DNA of 64,000 bases from Pseudorhodobacter antarcticus (GTDB lineage: Bacteria > Pseudomonadota > Alphaproteobacteria > Rhodobacterales > Rhodobacteraceae). Shown in pieces: positions 18,969-27,504 of this stretch (its first letter is position 1; each line of letters opens with the position of its first letter). Location of the stretch: assembly GCA_945860375.1 (NCBI GenBank), contig CAMAQR010000016.1:1-64000 (forward strand). Direction: 5' to 3'. The notes beneath the pieces are model-generated. The model had not been told where the DNA came from and did no database searches. It saw only the letters and a list, made by a program, of their open reading frames with translations. A program made the translations under genes and the position numbers.

Positions 18969-19010
18969 CATTTGTGATCACAAGAAAATTTGCTGTGATC
19001 ACAAAGTCAG
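18969..19010 (-). promoter_or_regulatory. Tandem TGTGATCACA operator module of the suc operon
   Basis: Two perfect 10-bp palindromes TGTGATCACA lie at 18973-18982 and 18994-19003, with centres exactly 21 bp apart (two helical turns). In sucC orientation the 42-bp block matches a block before sdhC (28254-28295) at 35 of 42 positions by hand alignment. A dimeric regulator binding twice on one DNA face is inferred. The block is between divergent sucC and the glycosyltransferase at 19080. Confidence 0.75.
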
Positions 19011-19079
19011 AGCCAGCGCGCACAGCCGTGCTTGAAGCCACCGGATGCGACCGCTAACATAGGGAAAAGGGGGGCCTGA

Positions 19080-20039
19080 ATGCAAGAACCAACATGGGCG
19101 GTTGTGGCCACGGTGGATGAACCCAGCCCCCTGATCATCAGCTTTGCCGCGCATTATCTGGCCTTGGGGGCGGATGTGCATCTGTTTCTCGACCGCCCAA
19201 ACCCGGTGGCCGAAGCCGCCTTGACGGGCCTGCCGCGCCTGCATCTGACCGTCTGCGATGCGGGCTATTGGGCGCAGGTGGGCTGGCGGCCCCTGCTGCA
19301 TGTGGGGCGGCAAAGCCACAATGCGAACGCGGTTTACGCGGCGACCAAGGCGGATTTTCTGCTGCACTGCGATTGCGATGAGTTTTTGCGGGGTGGCGCG
19401 GGCCTGCGGGCGGAACTGGCAGCTTTGCCCCCGGACGCGGCCTATCTGCGCCTTCACATGGCCGAGCGGGTGCAGCTGGCGGCGGTGCCCGAGCGCGGCA
19501 TCTTTGACGGGATGTTCCGGTTGCCGGTTGCGATGTTCGATCTGATCGGCGACGGGATTTACGGCAACGACGCGCGGTTTTTGAAGGACGGGCTGACCGG
19601 GCACCGGGCCGGCAAGGCGGTGGTGCGGACGGGTCTGGGACTGCGGATCGGATTGCATGCGCCTGATGGAAAGCGGCCGCACGTGGATTCCGCGCCGGGG
19701 CGTTTGCTGCATTTCGACGGGCTGACGCGGTTGCATTACACCTTGAAACTGCTGCGGCGGGCGGCGGAACCTGTGACGGCCGCCAAGTCCCGGCATGGCA
19801 GGCCAAGGCTGGCGCAGATCGGTGCTGTGCAAACTGCGGGGCTGAATGTGGACCGGCTGAAAACCCTGACGCAGGCCCAGCTTCGGCTGTTGGATGGCAT
19901 GGGGTATCTGGACAGGCGCGGCTTTGATCCGGGCGGGGCATTGGCGCGGTTCGGGCTGTCTGTCGATCTGTCGGCAGTTGGATTTGACGCCGAATTGCGC
20001 GCCCGTGATGCCGCCTTCATCGCAGCTTGCGGGCTTTAG
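19080..20039 (+). CDS. Glycosyltransferase family 2-like protein (Glyco_tranf_2_4 type)
   Basis: This 319-residue protein has the GT2-like start WAVVATVDEPSPLIISFAAHY and a metal/nucleotide motif DCDCDEF at about residues 97-103. Family members are soluble or peripheral enzymes with poorly defined acceptors. A G-rich ribosome binding site (GGGGGG, 6 nt) precedes ATG 19080. It is divergent from sucC and convergent with the next methyltransferase, with stops overlapping by a few bases. It is distantly like the 10715-11755 protein. Confidence 0.75.
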   Translation: MQEPTWAVVATVDEPSPLIISFAAHYLALGADVHLFLDRPNPVAEAALTGLPRLHLTVCDAGYWAQVGWRPLLHVGRQSHNANAVYAATKADFLLHCDCDEFLRGGAGLRAELAALPPDAAYLRLHMAERVQLAAVPERGIFDGMFRLPVAMFDLIGDGIYGNDARFLKDGLTGHRAGKAVVRTGLGLRIGLHAPDGKRPHVDSAPGRLLHFDGLTRLHYTLKLLRRAAEPVTAAKSRHGRPRLAQIGAVQTAGLNVDRLKTLTQAQLRLLDGMGYLDRRGFDPGGALARFGLSVDLSAVGFDAELRARDAAFIAACGL

Positions 20040-20707
20040 CGCGGCTCTGCCACGATCAGAACCTGCCCGCGCGGCAGCCGCGTCTGGCGCAGATCGGCAG
20101 CAAAACCTGAGGCTGTTGTCAGATGCAGGACATCCTCGGCCAGCATGTGATAGGGCGCACGGGTGTCATGTGTCACGACGCCGTCGGGCTGCTTGACCGG
20201 GAGCAGGCTGGCCTTGGCATCGGGGGCCAGAAACACCGTGAACAGCAGTTTTTGCAGGGCGGGAAAGCGCGCGCGCGTCTGGATCAACGCCCGGCGCAGG
20301 TGGTTGGCGGGCAGATGGGTGAAGACCGCAAAGGCAATCGCATGGGTGATGTGGCCCGCGATGCCGGGGAAGTTGAAATCGGTATCCGCGATCAGCCGAT
20401 CTGGCGAGAGACGGGTTTTATCGGCGATTTCCGTCTCGTACCCGCGACGCAGCAAGGCGCCCGACAGATCGGTGGCCCAATAATGACCGGGGTTCAGATA
20501 GGGCACGACCTTGCAGCCCAACCGCAATGAGCCTGCACCAATGTCCAGCAGGTGGTGGTCCGGGGTCAGGCCCGCTTCCAACAACAGCGCCATTTGAATG
20601 CGCCCGGTTTCCTCCCACCGCCCGCCAACAATGTCGCGGTGACGGCCCTTTGCAAGGGCCTCGGTGTAGAAATCGGGGGCGTGATAGGGGGAGATGTGCT
20701 GGGCCAT
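20036..20707 (-). CDS. Class I SAM-dependent methyltransferase
   Basis: This 223-residue protein has the SAM-binding motif I, HLLDIGAGSLRLGCKVV, near residue 52, with the acidic motif II at YWATDLSG. The substrate is unknown. Its 3' end overlaps the 3' end of the convergent glycosyltransferase by 4 nt. The C-terminus LPRGQVLIVAEPR fits a Rossmann-type methyltransferase. The neighbouring glycosyltransferase suggests, weakly, a shared glycan or small-molecule modification role. Confidence 0.8.
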   Translation of the reverse strand: MAQHISPYHAPDFYTEALAKGRHRDIVGGRWEETGRIQMALLLEAGLTPDHHLLDIGAGSLRLGCKVVPYLNPGHYWATDLSGALLRRGYETEIADKTRLSPDRLIADTDFNFPGIAGHITHAIAFAVFTHLPANHLRRALIQTRARFPALQKLLFTVFLAPDAKASLLPVKQPDGVVTHDTRAPYHMLAEDVLHLTTASGFAADLRQTRLPRGQVLIVAEPR

Positions 20708-20720
20708 GGCGTCTTTCTTG

Positions 20721-20785
20721 GCAGGCGCCGGGGGGCTTCACGCCCCCCGGACCCCCCGTGGGATATTTTCAGACAGATGAAAAAT
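20721..20785. repeat. Dispersed GC-rich intergenic element, copy B
   Basis: GGGGGGC-TTCAC-GCCCCCC is followed by CCCCCGTGGGATATTTTCAG and ACAGATGAA. The C-rich core plus GATATTTTCAGACAGATGAA is identical in the copy at 40262-40289. It lies between the methyltransferase start and the pepT stop, both on the minus strand. Confidence 0.7.
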
Positions 20786-20797
20786 TTGAGACAAGGT

Positions 20798-22030
20798 TTA
20801 GGCAGTTGCCTGCTGGACGAGGGCGAGGCACAGGTCCGTTGCCCGCGCCATATCTTGCACCGAGACCCATTCCAGTGGGCCGTGGATGTTTTGCATGCCG
20901 GTGAACAGATTTGGGCAGGGCAGGCCAAGTTCGGTCAGGCGCGAGCCGTCGGTGCCGCCGCGGATCGGGGCGGAGACGGGGTCTATGCCAATGCTGCGGG
21001 CGGCGGTTTGGGCGAGGGTGACGGGGGTCATGTCCTTTTCCAGCCCATAGCGCATGTTGCGATATTGCTTGGTGAGGGTGCAGGTGATTTCGGCTCGCGG
21101 CTCGGTGGCCGCAATGGCGGTGCAGACGGCTTGCAGGATGGCGGATTTTTGCGCCAGCCCGTCCAGTTCGAAATCGCGCAGGATGAAGTGCAGGGTCATC
21201 TCGGAGGAGCCGCCGGTCATGTCGGTGGCGTGGATGAAGCCGCAGCGGCCGTCGGTCAGTTCGGGCAGCATGCTGTGTTGGGGCAAAGCGGCGATGATCT
21301 TGGCGGCGAGGTGGATGGCGTTGACCATCTTGCCCTTTGCGGTGCCGGGGTGGATCGAGACGCCCTTGATCTGGACAATCGCGCCGTCAGCCGAGAAGGA
21401 TTCGTATTCGATTTCGCCCACCGCACCGCCGTCGAACGTGTAGGCGAAATCGGCGGCCAGATCGGCGGGCAGGCGCGCGTTCACACCACGGCCGATTTCC
21501 TCATCGGGCGTGAAGGCGATGCGGAGGGTGGGATGTGGGATCTGGGGGTTGGCCAGCAGGTGGCGGGCGGCGGTCATCAGGATGGCGACGCCGGCCTTGT
21601 CATCAGCACCGAGCAGGGTGGTGCCCGAGGCGGTGACGATGTCATGGCCCTGCTTGGTCGCAAGGTAGGGGAAGTCGGTGGGCGACAGGATCAGCGCTTG
21701 GTTGTCGGGATAGGTGATGTCGCCGCCGTTGTAGCCGTGGATCACGCGGGGTTTGACGCCTGTCGCGTTGAATTGCGGGGCGGTGTCGATATGGGCCAGC
21801 AGGGCGATGGTGGGGCCGGGGGCGGTGCCGGGGAGGGTGGCGATGACGGTGCCGTAATCGGTGAGGTGGACGTTTGAGGCACCGATTTCGATCAGTTCGG
21901 ATGTGAGCAGGTTCAGCAGGGTGAACTGGATCTCGGTGGAGGGCGAGGAGGGGGAGGCGGCGTCGGACTGGCTGTCCAAGCTTGCATAGCGGATCAGGCG
22001 GGTTTCAAGTTCGGTGTCGAAATGGGTCAT
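20798..22030 (-). CDS. pepT: Peptidase T (tripeptide aminopeptidase)
   Basis: This 410-residue enzyme is an M20B dizinc aminopeptidase that releases N-terminal residues from tripeptides in the cytoplasm. Metal-binding segments are LLAHIDTAPQF, TLLGADDKAGVAILM and AFTPDEEIGRG, and the dimerisation domain has SIHPGTAKGKMVNAI. Length equals the usual 405-412. ATG 22030 has GGAGG 7 nt upstream; 18 extra codons in frame are rejected. Confidence 0.95.
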   Translation of the reverse strand: MTHFDTELETRLIRYASLDSQSDAASPSSPSTEIQFTLLNLLTSELIEIGASNVHLTDYGTVIATLPGTAPGPTIALLAHIDTAPQFNATGVKPRVIHGYNGGDITYPDNQALILSPTDFPYLATKQGHDIVTASGTTLLGADDKAGVAILMTAARHLLANPQIPHPTLRIAFTPDEEIGRGVNARLPADLAADFAYTFDGGAVGEIEYESFSADGAIVQIKGVSIHPGTAKGKMVNAIHLAAKIIAALPQHSMLPELTDGRCGFIHATDMTGGSSEMTLHFILRDFELDGLAQKSAILQAVCTAIAATEPRAEITCTLTKQYRNMRYGLEKDMTPVTLAQTAARSIGIDPVSAPIRGGTDGSRLTELGLPCPNLFTGMQNIHGPLEWVSVQDMARATDLCLALVQQATA

Positions 22031-22373
22031 TGCGGGCCTCCGGGGGTTGGCGGGAGTTGGAGGCGAGGATGGGGGGAGAGTCAAGGTTTGGGGGCTGGTC
22101 CCGCGTTGGGACTTTTTGAAAGTTGTTTTATTACAAGGGGTTGAGATGATCGATTTAAGGCTTTGTTAAGGATTTGGCTGGGTAAATCGTGAAGCCTGTT
22201 CAAAAAAAGCGGAGATCAGTTGCACTGCGCCGATCTGTGATCGCACCTGTGCGAGCAAACAGAGGCTTGTCACGTGGCAAGCCTTGCATTGACTGACTCG
22301 TCGGACCTTGATGATAAAATGCGCGCCACTTTCGGGGCGCGCATTTTCAACAGATCGCGTCGTGTCGGGTCGC
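22031..22373. other. Intergenic region between pepT and mdh
   Basis: No gene is seen. It contains the mdh terminator (22316-22347) and a 22-bp near-perfect palindrome centred on CACGTG (AGGCTTG-T-CACGTG-G-CAAGCCT, 22263-22284). The palindrome could be a regulator site for pepT, which is transcribed leftward from here, or an RNA hairpin. Confidence 0.5.
22316..22347 (-). terminator. Terminator downstream of mdh
   Basis: AAAATGCGCGCC (22316-22327) and GGCGCGCATTTT (22336-22347) form a 12-bp stem with an 8-nt loop. The A/T ends make it usable in both directions. It begins 27 nt after the mdh stop. Confidence 0.8.
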
Positions 22374-23456
<1,083 letters not shown>

Positions 23457-23551
23457 CTAAAGGGTCGCAGGGCAGATTTGCGGACGAATGCGGCGCGCCG
23501 GGATCGGCAACGCGGCGATCATGGGTGATTCCGTGGGCAGGGGGAAGAGCC

Positions 23552-24310
23552 ATGATGGACGGATTCGCGTTTTGGGCGCTGGCGGGGCTGGCGGCGGTGC
23601 TGGTTGGCATGGGCAAGGGCGGTTTGCCGGTGGTGGCCATGCTGCCGGTGCCGGTGATGGCGCTGGTGATGTCACCCGTTGCGGCGGCGGGGCTGTTGCT
23701 GCCGGTCTATGTGGTGTCGGATATGTTCGGGCTTTACGCCTATCGCCATGCCTTTGACCGCCGGGTGCTGGCGATCATCATTCCGGGCATGACGATTGGG
23801 GTGGTGCTGGGCTATTTCACCGCCTCGGTGGTATCCGAAGATTGGGTGACGGTGCTGATTGGCGTCATCGGTCTGGTGTTTGCGCTGAACCTGCTGTTGC
23901 GGGCGAAAGCGGTGGTGAAGCCGCGCCGGGCCGGGGTGGCACCCGGGATCTTCTGGGGGGCGATGACGGGGTTCACCAGTTTCGTCAGCCATTCGGGCGG
24001 GCCGCCCTATTCGGTTTACACCCTGCCCTTGGGCATGACGAAGGCGGTGTTCGCCGGAACCTCGACCATCGCCTTTGCTTGTGTGAACGCGATCAAGCTG
24101 ATCCCTTATTACATGCTGGGGCAGATCAATCTGGCGTCGCTGGAAAAGGTGATCGTGCTGATGCCGGTGGCGGCGGTTTCGGTGCTCGTGGGGGTGCGGC
24201 TGGTGAAATGGCTGCCCGAGAAGCTGTTCTTCCAACTGGTGACATGGGCGTTGCTGGCGGTGTCGGTCAAGTTGATCTGGGACGGCGGGCGGGCTTTGCT
24301 GGGGGGCTAG
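23552..24310 (+). CDS. TauE/SafE-family membrane transporter
   Basis: This 252-residue protein has seven to eight hydrophobic helices and the typical N-terminal GMGKGGLPVVAMLPVPVMAL and internal GFTSFVSHSGGPPYSVYTLP motifs of the TauE/SafE (DUF81) family, proposed to export sulfite or sulfonates and other organic anions. GGGGGAAGAG precedes ATG 23552; a second ATG follows immediately. The frame extends upstream through non-family residues. The substrate is unknown. Confidence 0.9.
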   Translation: MMDGFAFWALAGLAAVLVGMGKGGLPVVAMLPVPVMALVMSPVAAAGLLLPVYVVSDMFGLYAYRHAFDRRVLAIIIPGMTIGVVLGYFTASVVSEDWVTVLIGVIGLVFALNLLLRAKAVVKPRRAGVAPGIFWGAMTGFTSFVSHSGGPPYSVYTLPLGMTKAVFAGTSTIAFACVNAIKLIPYYMLGQINLASLEKVIVLMPVAAVSVLVGVRLVKWLPEKLFFQLVTWALLAVSVKLIWDGGRALLGG

Positions 24311-24618
24311 GCCGGAGCGCCCTTGGCGGGCAAGGGTTCGGTCAGGGCTTCAAAATGCGCTCCCGAAGCGACAAGGCACATCAGGCCGTCGGGCGGGGAG
24401 GCGGTAATGGTCCAGGTGCCGGTTTCAGGATTGGTGAAAATCTCCATCACTTGGGCGGTGCCGACAAGGCCCATCCCCATCCGCGCCTCGCCGTATTTCT
24501 GTTGCAACAGCGGCAAGACCTGATCGCGCGGTGCGCATTGCGGGGCGGCGTGGGCGGCGTGGGTGGCAAGGATCAGCCCGGCAAAGCCAAGCGACAGCGC
24601 GAACAGCATCTTTTCCAT
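24307..24618 (-). CDS. Small periplasmic protein, unknown function
   Basis: This 103-residue protein has a signal peptide ending ATHAAHA before APQC. The mature part has two Cys (APQCAPRD, GLMCLVAS) that could form a disulfide, and the motif QKYGEARMGMGLV. It overlaps the 3' end of the convergent transporter gene by 4 nt. I do not assign a family with confidence. Confidence 0.7.
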   Translation of the reverse strand: MEKMLFALSLGFAGLILATHAAHAAPQCAPRDQVLPLLQQKYGEARMGMGLVGTAQVMEIFTNPETGTWTITASPPDGLMCLVASGAHFEALTEPLPAKGAPA

Positions 24619-24696
24619 GGGGCGGCCTTTCGGTTGTGATGTCCCAAGGCTGCGCCGGGAAAGCGGAGAAATCCTTAATGGCGCGCGCCGGTTTTT

Positions 24697-24714
24697 CTGC
24701 GCTGCGGCAATTTC
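24697..24714. promoter_or_regulatory. 18-bp element shared by mcl2 and ecm upstream regions
   Basis: CTGCGCTGCGGCAATTTC lies 63-80 nt before the mcl2 start and is identical to 40109-40126, upstream of ecm. A related TTGCCGCAA follows at 24757-24765. I infer a shared regulatory site of the ethylmalonyl-CoA pathway. Confidence 0.45.
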
Positions 24715-24776
24715 AGGCTTGTCGAAAGTGCCAGGATGGTGCCTTTTTGCCGCAAGATTGTTGCTTGGAGAGAATC

Positions 24777-25640
24777 ATGTCTGCACGCCCTTACCGATCT
24801 GTCCTTTACATTCCCGGATCGAGGGATCGTGCTTTGGACAAGGCGCGCGGGCTGGCAGCGGATGCGATTATCTTTGATCTGGAGGATGCGGTGGCCCCCG
24901 ATGAAAAGCCCGCCGCGCGCGCGCTGTTGGCGCAGGTGCTGACGGATTGGGATTTCGGCAATCGGGCGCGGATCGTGCGCATCAACGCTTTGGACTCCGC
25001 TTGGGGCCATGATGATGCGATGGCGATGGACGAGGCGATTGCGAAGGGGGCGAAAATCGACGCGGTGCTGATCCCCAAAGTCAACTGCGCCACCGATGTG
25101 GAGGCTGTGGCCGCTTTGGTGCCGGGGGCCGATCTTTGGGCGATGATGGAAACCAGCCTTGGCATGCTGAACGCGGCAGAAATCGCGGCGCATCCCCGAT
25201 TGCGCGGTATGGTGATGGGCACCAATGATCTGGCCAAGGAATTGGGCGGTCGGCATCGCGCGGATCGTCTGGCGCTGCAAGCGGGGCTTGGCCTGTGCCT
25301 GCTGGCGGCGCGGGCATATGGGCGGGTGATCGTGGACGGCGTTTACAATGCGTTCAAGGACGCGGACGGTTTGCGCGCGGAATGTGAGCAGGGCCGCGAT
25401 ATGGGGTTTGACGGCAAGACCCTGATCCACCCGGCGCAGTTGGAGATTGCCAACGAAGCCTTCGCACCGTCAGAGGCGGAGCTGGTTTTGGCGCAGCGGC
25501 AGATTGAGGCCTTTGCGGCGGCCAAGGCGGCAGGGCAGGGCGTGGCCGTTGTGGATGGAAAGATTGTTGAAAACCTGCATATCGTGACGGCAGAGGCAAC
25601 GCTGGCCAAAGCCCGCGCGATTGCCGCCTTGGCAGGATAG
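24777..25640 (+). CDS. mcl2: (3S)-Malyl-CoA thioesterase, Mcl2-like (HpcH/HpaI/CitE family)
   Basis: This 287-residue protein belongs to the CitE-like aldolase family: RSVLYIPGSRDRALDKARGL, DLEDAVAPDEK (metal Glu/Asp) and MVMGTNDLAKELGG. It is shorter than true malyl-CoA lyase Mcl1 (about 318 residues) and matches the size and setting of Rhodobacter Mcl2, which hydrolyses malyl-CoA to malate at the end of the ethylmalonyl-CoA pathway. GGAG lies 8 nt before ATG 24777. It stands between mdh and mch, as in Rhodobacter sphaeroides. A lyase activity cannot be excluded from sequence alone. Confidence 0.85.
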   Translation: MSARPYRSVLYIPGSRDRALDKARGLAADAIIFDLEDAVAPDEKPAARALLAQVLTDWDFGNRARIVRINALDSAWGHDDAMAMDEAIAKGAKIDAVLIPKVNCATDVEAVAALVPGADLWAMMETSLGMLNAAEIAAHPRLRGMVMGTNDLAKELGGRHRADRLALQAGLGLCLLAARAYGRVIVDGVYNAFKDADGLRAECEQGRDMGFDGKTLIHPAQLEIANEAFAPSEAELVLAQRQIEAFAAAKAAGQGVAVVDGKIVENLHIVTAEATLAKARAIAALAG

Positions 25641-25649
25641 GATAACACG

Positions 25650-26189
25650 ATGATCTGGTTGATTTTGGGGCTGCTGTTGTGGTCGGGCGCGCATCTGTTC
25701 AAGCGGCTTGCGCCGGATGCGCGCGCGGGGATGGGCGATGCTGGCAAGGCCGTGGTGGCGTCGGTGCTGGCGATCGTGTTGATGGTCGTGGGCTATCGCA
25801 GTTGGGACTCGACCTTCTTCTGGGGGCGGCATCCTGCCTTGGTGGGCATCAACAACCTGTTGATGGTGTTGGCGTTTTACCTTTACGCGGCCAGCGGGGC
25901 GAAGTCCTGGCTCACCACAAAGCTGCGCCATCCGCAGTTGACGGCCGTCAAGGTCTGGGCCTTGGCGCATTTGCTGGTGAACGGCGATGTGGCGTCGTTT
26001 GTGCTGTTTGGCGGGCTGATGATGTGGGCGGTGCTTGAGGTGATCTTGATCAACCGCAACACGGCCCCTTGGGTTCCGGCCACAACCGTGCGCCCGGGTG
26101 CAGAGGTCAAGGCGGTGGTGGCGACGGTCGTGGTGATGGGTCTTGCGTCAGCGATCCACATCTGGCTTGGCTACACTCCGTTCGGGTAA
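25650..26189 (+). CDS. NnrU-family membrane protein
   Basis: This 179-residue protein has five hydrophobic helices and the NnrU signature (LLLWSGAHLFKRLAPDAR, RHPQLTAVKVWALAHLLVNG). NnrU was named from nitric-oxide metabolism clusters and relates to NnrU/isoprenoid-modifying membrane proteins, but its role is unclear. It follows mcl2 by 9 nt, so they are probably co-transcribed. No denitrification genes are nearby. Confidence 0.88.
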   Translation: MIWLILGLLLWSGAHLFKRLAPDARAGMGDAGKAVVASVLAIVLMVVGYRSWDSTFFWGRHPALVGINNLLMVLAFYLYAASGAKSWLTTKLRHPQLTAVKVWALAHLLVNGDVASFVLFGGLMMWAVLEVILINRNTAPWVPATTVRPGAEVKAVVATVVVMGLASAIHIWLGYTPFG

Positions 26190-26193
26190 GCGC

Positions 26194-26397
26194 ATGAAAC
26201 TTTACAGGTTTTTGTCGGACGACGACACATCGGCCTTTTGCCACAAGGTGTCTTTGGCGCTGTCAAAGGGGTGGGCGCTGCAAGGCGGGCCGACCTATGC
26301 CTTTGATGCCGCGCGGGGCGTGATGCGTTGCGGGCAGGCGGTGGTGAAAGAGGTGCCGGGGGACTACGATCCGGGCATGAAACTGGGCGAGCAGTGA
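26194..26397 (+). CDS. DUF1737 domain protein
   Basis: This 67-residue protein, MKLYRFLSDDDTSAFCHKVS followed by LALSKGWALQGGPTYAFD, matches the small DUF1737 family of unknown function. It starts 4 nt after the NnrU stop. ATG 26194 starts at the conserved MKLYRFL. It is probably in the mcl2-NnrU-mch transcript. Confidence 0.82.
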   Translation: MKLYRFLSDDDTSAFCHKVSLALSKGWALQGGPTYAFDAARGVMRCGQAVVKEVPGDYDPGMKLGEQ

Positions 26398-26404
26398 CGC
26401 GGAT

Positions 26405-26427
26405 GGTGCGTGCTTGCACGCACCTTT
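26405..26427 (+). repeat. Hairpin between the DUF1737 gene and mch
   Basis: GGTGCGTGC (26405-26413) and GCACGCACC (26416-26424) pair around a tight turn and are followed by TTT. It starts 8 nt after the DUF1737 stop and ends 15 nt before mch. It could be a weak terminator or an mRNA processing or stabilising element that sets different expression of mch. Confidence 0.6.
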
Positions 26428-26441
26428 CGGAAAGGGCGGAT

Positions 26442-27467
26442 ATGAAGACGAATGCAGGGCGGTTCTTTGAGGATTATCGCTTGGGTGAGGTGATCACCCA
26501 TGCGGTGCCGCGCACGGTTTCGGGGGGGGAGCGGGCGCTGTATCACGCGCTTTACCCCGCGCGCGCTGCCCTGCATTCGTCGGACATCTTCGCGCAGGGC
26601 TGCGGGTTGCCAGCCAGTCCGCTGGATGATCTGATCGCCTTCCATGTGGTCTTTGGCAAGACCGTGCCGGATGTGTCTTTGAACGCCGTGGCCAATCTGG
26701 GCTATGCCGAGGGGCGTTGGCTGCAACCGGTGTGGCCGGGCGACACCCTGCGGTCGCAAAGCACGGTGATCGGGTTGAAAGAGAACTCCAACGGTCAATC
26801 GGGCGTGGTCTATGTCCGCACGGTTGGCCTGAACCAGCACGACGCGGCGGTGCTGGAATATGTCCGCTGGGTGATGGTGAAAAAGCGCGATTTCGCTGCC
26901 GAGGTTGGCCCGGCGGTGGTGCCCGACTTGGCGAAAGCGGTCGATGCGGGCGCTTTGGTGATCCCGCAGGGGCTTGATTTCACGCGCTACGACTTCGCAT
27001 TGGCTGGCGAACCGCACCGGATGCGCGACTACGCGGTGGGCGAGGTGATCGACCACGTCGACGGCGTGACCATCGAAGAGGCCGAGCATATGCTGGCCAC
27101 GCGGTTGTGGCAGAACACCGCCAAAGTGCATTTCGATGCCACCAACCGGGCCGATGGGCGGCGGCTGATCTATGGCGGGCATGTGATTTCTCTGGCCCGC
27201 GCGCTGTCCTTCAACGGGCTGGCCAATGCGCAGATGATGGTGGCGCTGAACGGTGGGGCGCATGCCAATCCGTGCTTTGCCGGTGACACGGTGCGGGCGT
27301 GGTCACAAGTGTTGGACATGGCCGAAACCGGCGCGCCGGGGGTGGGGGCCATCCGGCTGCGCACGGTGGCGACCAAGGGCAAGCCGGGCGATTTGCGCGG
27401 CGCGGATGGGAAATATTTGACCGAAGTTCTGCTCGATCTGGATTATTGGGCATTGATGCCGCTGTAG
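26442..27467 (+). CDS. mch: Mesaconyl-CoA hydratase (beta-methylmalyl-CoA dehydratase)
   Basis: This 341-residue protein interconverts mesaconyl-CoA and erythro-beta-methylmalyl-CoA in the ethylmalonyl-CoA pathway. It is a tandem hotdog/MaoC-like protein: the start KTNAGRFFEDYRLGEVI, then HSSDIFAQGCGLPASPLDD, and the second repeat RRLIYGGHVISLARALSFNG. The length matches characterised Mch (about 343). AAGGGCGGAT precedes ATG 26442. Also called meaC in methylotrophs. Confidence 0.92.
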   Translation: MKTNAGRFFEDYRLGEVITHAVPRTVSGGERALYHALYPARAALHSSDIFAQGCGLPASPLDDLIAFHVVFGKTVPDVSLNAVANLGYAEGRWLQPVWPGDTLRSQSTVIGLKENSNGQSGVVYVRTVGLNQHDAAVLEYVRWVMVKKRDFAAEVGPAVVPDLAKAVDAGALVIPQGLDFTRYDFALAGEPHRMRDYAVGEVIDHVDGVTIEEAEHMLATRLWQNTAKVHFDATNRADGRRLIYGGHVISLARALSFNGLANAQMMVALNGGAHANPCFAGDTVRAWSQVLDMAETGAPGVGAIRLRTVATKGKPGDLRGADGKYLTEVLLDLDYWALMPL

Positions 27468-27504
27468 GGGCCGTGCCACCTTGTGCCAAACCACAGGAGT
27501 TTCC

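Noticed and set aside
18973..19003. CRP/FNR sites
   Set aside because: CRP/FNR sites have half-sites separated by 4-6 bases (TGTGA-N6-TCACA); here the half-sites are contiguous.
24777..25640. True L-malyl-CoA/beta-methylmalyl-CoA lyase (Mcl1)
   Set aside because: The protein is about 30 residues shorter than Mcl1 and the gene setting matches Mcl2; the activity should nevertheless be tested.
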